Part shown: positions 30,411 to 33,804 of the stretch, piece after piece | Layout: each line of letters starts with the position of its first letter | How positions within the stretch are numbered: the stretch's first letter is position 1 | Source: Gemmatales bacterium | GTDB lineage: Bacteria > Planctomycetota > Planctomycetia > Gemmatales > HRBIN36 | Length of the DNA: 33,804 bases | Assembly: GCA_025055835.1 (NCBI GenBank) | Contig: JANWWR010000160.1 | Coordinates: 1 to 33,804, forward strand | Direction: 5' to 3' | Position numbers and translations under genes: made by a program | The notes under the pieces: generated by a model | What the model saw: only the letters and a program-made list of their open reading frames with translations | Database searches by the model: none | What the model was told of the DNA's origin: nothing

Positions 30411-32258
30411 ATGCCTCCACCTCGTAACGGCGACAAGAAACCCGCAGCCAAGCCCGCAGCCGGGGCTGCCAAAGCCGCGGCCAAGAACGTCAAGCCGGCT
30501 CCCAAGCGCGTGGCCGGTCGGACCGACGCCATGGAGTCGATGCGGGGGGCGGCCACCAAGAAGCTGGGCCAGGTCATGGTGGACCTCGGGTTCATCGACG
30601 AGGACCAGCTGTGGGACATCCTTCAGGAATCGCGGGATACCGGCCAGCTGTTCGGCCAGGTGGCGGTGGCCCGGGGTCTGATCACCGAAGATCAGCTGCT
30701 TCAGGCGCTCGCGGAGCAGTACGGCCTCAAGCTGGTCAACCTCAACGAAGTCAAACCGCAGGCCGAGGCCCTGTCGCTGGTTCCCGAGGCGATGGCCAGC
30801 GTTTACAAGATCGTGCCGCTGTCGGTCAAGGACAACGTCCTGACCGTGGCTATGGCCGATCCAAGCAACCTCCTGGCCCTCGACGACCTCCGCAACCTCA
30901 TTGGCGTCAGGGAAGTGCGGGCGGTCGTCGCCCCGCTCAAGGCCGTCACCGAGGCCATTCCCCGCTTCTACGCCGGCAAGGAAGAGAGCATCGTCGAGAT
31001 CATCCAGAAGCTGGAGGAGGACCCGAATCTCGGTCGGCTCGAAAAGGAAACCAGCATCGACCTGGAAAGCCTCCAGGAACTCCAGGACTCCGCTCCCGTC
31101 CGCAAACTGCTCAACATGGTGATGCTGCTGGCCATCAAGGACCGGGCCAGCGACATCCACTTCGAGCCGTTCGAGGACGAGTACAAGATGCGTTATCGCT
31201 GCGACGGCGTGCTGTACGAAATGGTCCCGCCGCCGCGGCACCTGTCGATGGCCATTTCCAGCCGCATCAAGGTCATGGCCAACCTCGACATCGCCGAGCG
31301 GCGTCTGCCCCAGGACGGCCGCATCGAACTCAACGTCGGCGGCAACCCCGTGGACATGCGCGTGTCCGTGCTGCCCACGATGTTCGGCGAGAGCGTGGTC
31401 ATCCGGGTGCTGGACCGGACGGTGGTCCAGCTCGACCTGGACAAGATCGGCATGGAGCCGGCCACTCTGGCCCGCTTCCGCGAAATCATCCGCAAGCCGA
31501 ACGGCATCATCCTCATCACCGGGCCGACCGGCGCGGGCAAGACCACGACCCTCTACTCCGCTCTCAACGAACTCAACGACGTCAGCGAGAAGATCATCAC
31601 CACGGAAGACCCGATCGAGTACGACATCGACGGCATCGTGCAGATTCCGATCAATCCGGACATCGACGTCACCTTCGCCAACGCCCTGCGCGGCATCCTC
31701 CGGCACGACCCGGACAAGATCCTCGTCGGCGAAATCCGCGACCTGGAAACCGCTCAGATCGCCGTGCAGGCGTCGCTGACCGGGCACATCGTCTTCAGCA
31801 CGCTGCACACCAACGACGCGCCCAGCAGCATCACCCGCTTGCGCGACATGGGCCTGGAGCCGTACCTGATCACCGCCACGCTCGAAGGCATTCTCGCCCA
31901 GCGGCTGGTGCGCAAGATCTGCGTGGACTGCCGCACCGAGTACGAGCCTAGCCCCGAACTGCTCATGGAACTCAACCTTCGGCCCCAGGACGTCAAGGGC
32001 AAGAAGTTCTACTACGGCCGAGGCTGCGACCGCTGCAACAACACCGGCCACCGCGGCCGCACCGGCATCTTCGAGCTGCTCGTCGTGGACGACGAGATCC
32101 GCGATCTGATCGTCAACAACGCCTCGACCGACGAACTTCGCGTCGCTGCCCGCAAGAAGGGTATGTCCACCCTCCGCGAGTCCGGTCTGCGGGCCATCTT
32201 CAATGGCGTCACCACCATCGAAGAGGTCGTCCGGGAAACCGTCCTCGAAGAAGATTGA
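30411..32258 (+). CDS. GspE/PilB-type assembly ATPase (second paralogue)
   Basis: A 615-residue second ATPase of the same family as the gene at 27210. It begins with about 45 residues of Lys/Ala/Pro-rich low-complexity sequence, then an MshEN-type domain (about 45-190) and the ATPase core with Walker A at 371-379 (GPTGAGKTT), 'ILVGEIRDLETAQIA', 'STLHTNDAPSSITRL', and the zinc element (CVDC ... CDRC, then 'NTGHRGRTGIFE'). It is only 14 nt from the platform gene, so this copy is probably the one working with it directly. The Shine-Dalgarno is weak; an internal ATG (about residue 41) is an alternative start that would remove the basic leader. Confidence 0.92.
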   Translation: MPPPRNGDKKPAAKPAAGAAKAAAKNVKPAPKRVAGRTDAMESMRGAATKKLGQVMVDLGFIDEDQLWDILQESRDTGQLFGQVAVARGLITEDQLLQALAEQYGLKLVNLNEVKPQAEALSLVPEAMASVYKIVPLSVKDNVLTVAMADPSNLLALDDLRNLIGVREVRAVVAPLKAVTEAIPRFYAGKEESIVEIIQKLEEDPNLGRLEKETSIDLESLQELQDSAPVRKLLNMVMLLAIKDRASDIHFEPFEDEYKMRYRCDGVLYEMVPPPRHLSMAISSRIKVMANLDIAERRLPQDGRIELNVGGNPVDMRVSVLPTMFGESVVIRVLDRTVVQLDLDKIGMEPATLARFREIIRKPNGIILITGPTGAGKTTTLYSALNELNDVSEKIITTEDPIEYDIDGIVQIPINPDIDVTFANALRGILRHDPDKILVGEIRDLETAQIAVQASLTGHIVFSTLHTNDAPSSITRLRDMGLEPYLITATLEGILAQRLVRKICVDCRTEYEPSPELLMELNLRPQDVKGKKFYYGRGCDRCNNTGHRGRTGIFELLVVDDEIRDLIVNNASTDELRVAARKKGMSTLRESGLRAIFNGVTTIEEVVRETVLEED

Positions 32259-32272
32259 TTCAGGAGCGATCC

Positions 32273-33526
32273 ATGCCGACCTACAAGTTCGAAGCGATGA
32301 GCACCACCGGCGAGGAGGTCAAGGACTCCATCGACGCCGCTTCGGAAGAAGAAGCCCAGCAGAAAATCCGGCAGATGGGCTACTTCGTCACCCGCATCCA
32401 GGAGGTGGGCGGGACCAAGAAGGGCAAGGCCGCCAAGACCACCAAACGCCGCAAGAAGGGCCAGACCTGGACCATCGGCGGCGTCTCCTCCAAACAGCTG
32501 TGCACCTTCACCCGGCAGTTCTCCACGCTCCAGGACGCCGGTCTGCCCGTGCTGCGCAGCCTCAAGATTCTCGAAGGCCAGATGAAGCCCGGCGTGCTCA
32601 AGAACGCCCTCATCGACGTGGTGGACGACGTCGAATCCGGACTGACCCTCAGCGAAGCCTTCGCCAAGCACCCCAAGTGCTTCGACCGGCTCTACGTCAA
32701 CATGGTGCGGGCCGGGGAGGCCGGCGGCGCGTTGGAAGTCATTCTCCAGCGTCTGGCCGATTTCAAGGAAAAGGCCCAAAGCCTCAAGCGCAAGATCATC
32801 GGCGCGATGGTCTATCCCGTGGTCGTCATCCTGGTGGCCATCGGCATCTTGACCTTCATCCTCATCTGGATCATCCCGAAGTTCAAACAGATCTTCAAAG
32901 ACTTCGACATGAAGCTGCCGACCATCACCCAGGTCCTGCTCGACGTCTCGGACTTTGCCAAGTCCTACTTCTGGGTGGCCCCGCTGGTCGTGCTCGCCTT
33001 CTGGTTGTTCATCAAGCTGATCAAGCTGCACCGCATCGGCCGGTACATCGTGGACTGGACCAAGCTGCACATTCCCATCATCGGGCTGATCATCGCCAAG
33101 ACGATCATCGCCCGAACCACGCGGACGCTGGGCACGCTGGTCAGTTCCGGCGTGCCGATCCTCGAAGCCTTGAGCATCACCAAGGAAACGTGCAACAACG
33201 CCGTCTACGAAAACATGTACCAGCGGGTCTGGGAGTCGATCCGCGAGGGCGAAACCATCGCCGTGCCCCTCAAGGAGAGCCGACTGGTGGACGACATGGT
33301 CGTCAACATGGTGGACGTCGGCGAGGAGACCGGCGACCTCGACCGCATGCTCTACAAGATCGCCGAGGTCTACGAGGAAGAGGTGGACGTGCTGGTCGAA
33401 AGCCTGGTCAGCCTGCTGGAACCGATCATGATCGTGTTCCTGGGCGGGGCGGTCGGCTTCATCGTCATCGCCTTGTTCTACCCGATGCTGGCGATCCTGG
33501 AAAAACTCTCCGGCGGAGCCAAATAA
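32273..33526 (+). CDS. PilC/GspF-type inner-membrane platform protein
   Basis: A 417-residue inner-membrane platform protein of the T2SSF family, which couples the ATPase to pilin assembly. After the N-terminal 'PTYKFEAMSTTGEEV' segment two T2SSF domains follow ('FTRQFSTLQDAGLPVLRSLKIL' pattern and 'TTRTLGTLVSSGVPILEALSI' pattern), separated by long hydrophobic helices (about residues 175-205 and 225-245), with a final helix near the C-terminus. The frame opens 6 codons earlier at 32255, but AGGAG 6 nt before the ATG at 32273 fixes the start. The gene starts 14 nt after the second ATPase, indicating one operon. Confidence 0.94.
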   Translation: MPTYKFEAMSTTGEEVKDSIDAASEEEAQQKIRQMGYFVTRIQEVGGTKKGKAAKTTKRRKKGQTWTIGGVSSKQLCTFTRQFSTLQDAGLPVLRSLKILEGQMKPGVLKNALIDVVDDVESGLTLSEAFAKHPKCFDRLYVNMVRAGEAGGALEVILQRLADFKEKAQSLKRKIIGAMVYPVVVILVAIGILTFILIWIIPKFKQIFKDFDMKLPTITQVLLDVSDFAKSYFWVAPLVVLAFWLFIKLIKLHRIGRYIVDWTKLHIPIIGLIIAKTIIARTTRTLGTLVSSGVPILEALSITKETCNNAVYENMYQRVWESIREGETIAVPLKESRLVDDMVVNMVDVGEETGDLDRMLYKIAEVYEEEVDVLVESLVSLLEPIMIVFLGGAVGFIVIALFYPMLAILEKLSGGAK

Positions 33527-33586
33527 GCGATCATCCGGGCTGCCGCGTCGCAGGGCGCGGCCGACGCTGCTAGCGAGGAGGTCTTC

Positions 33587-33804
33587 ATGTTGCTGTCATC
33601 ATCCCGACGGGCCAGGCCGGCCTTCACCCTGCTGGAATTGATGGTGGTCATCGCCATCGTGGTGCTGCTGGCCGGCATGCTCCTGTCCGCCGTCACCAAG
33701 GTCCTCATCTACGCCGACGAAGTCCGCACGGTTTCCGAGATCGGCCAACTGTCCCAGGCCCTGGAGGCGTTCCGGCTCGAGTTCGGCCTGTATCCCCCGT
33801 CCCA
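33587..33804 (+). CDS. Prepilin-type protein, truncated by window end
   Basis: The first 72 residues of a prepilin/pseudopilin. A short basic leader (MLLSSSRRARPA) ends in the class III prepilin cleavage site, with Ala-Phe rather than the common Gly-Phe, followed by the canonical FTLLELMVVIAIV hydrophobic helix including the essential Glu at mature position 5. AGGAGG at 33576-33581 lies 5 nt before the ATG. It follows the platform gene by 60 bp. The mature part reads on as a soluble helix; the rest lies beyond the window. Whether it is a pilin of the T4P type or a T2SS pseudopilin (GspG/H-like) cannot be decided. Confidence 0.9.
   Translation, partial: MLLSSSRRARPAFTLLELMVVIAIVVLLAGMLLSAVTKVLIYADEVRTVSEIGQLSQALEAFRLEFGLYPPS

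Noticed and set aside
313-33804. tRNA, rRNA or insertion sequence in the window
   Set aside because: No cloverleaf, rRNA-like stretch or transposase frame with terminal inverted repeats was recognised by eye; a covariance-model search would be needed to exclude small RNAs.

Overview
The window is high-GC bacterial DNA that reads most like a planctomycete, probably of the Gemmata group. The basis is gene content: a large set of secreted, low-complexity-rich proteins of a kind common there, a stand-alone rsmH without the rest of the division cluster, paired GspE/PilB ATPases with PilT, and REP-like hairpins of the 'cggaggcc-tgac-ggcctccg' type. The assignment is inference; no rRNA or other firm phylogenetic marker was seen. 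All genes from 313 to 26992 are on the minus strand; from 27210 to the end they are on the plus strand, so the main divergence point is 26993-27209.

Layout in coordinate order. (1) 313-3998: a two-module ABC-2 permease, an AI-2E/PerM-family membrane protein and an HdeD-family membrane protein; the last two are coupled by a 4-bp overlap. (2) 4045-7658: three exported proteins of unknown function (Ig-like, Tyr/Pro-rich coiled-coil, and FecR-like plus HEAT-like), the last with its own consensus -10 box. (3) 7780-19261: an 11.5-kb run of seven tightly packed genes for exported amidohydrolase-like proteins (nine modules, because two proteins are tandem fusions). Only one (10483-11730) keeps the full metal-binding set. 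The other eight modules keep the flanking fold motifs but have lost the HxH and nearly all other ligands. This is the most unusual system here. (4) 19365-23667: fabF, acpP, fabD, a divergent plsX and rpmF. The order is the classical rpmF-plsX-fabH-fabD-fabG-acpP-fabF cluster with fabH and fabG missing; larger gaps lie where they would be, one filled with REP-like hairpins. (5) 23790-26992: a Pro-rich LysM membrane-anchored protein, rsmH and sixA. (6) 27210-33804: a type IV pilus / type II secretion-like assembly set: GspE/PilB ATPase, PilT, a second GspE/PilB ATPase, the PilC/GspF inner-membrane platform, and a prepilin cut off by the window end.

How they work together: regions 4 and 5 are housekeeping (fatty-acid and phospholipid synthesis, ribosome, 16S rRNA methylation). 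Region 6 is a pilus or pseudopilus motor with two candidate extension ATPases and one retraction ATPase. Region 3 would place one probably active metallohydrolase and six catalytically degenerate relatives together in the periplasm, suggesting a hetero-oligomer or a set of pseudoenzyme binding proteins. That function is a hypothesis from sequence only.
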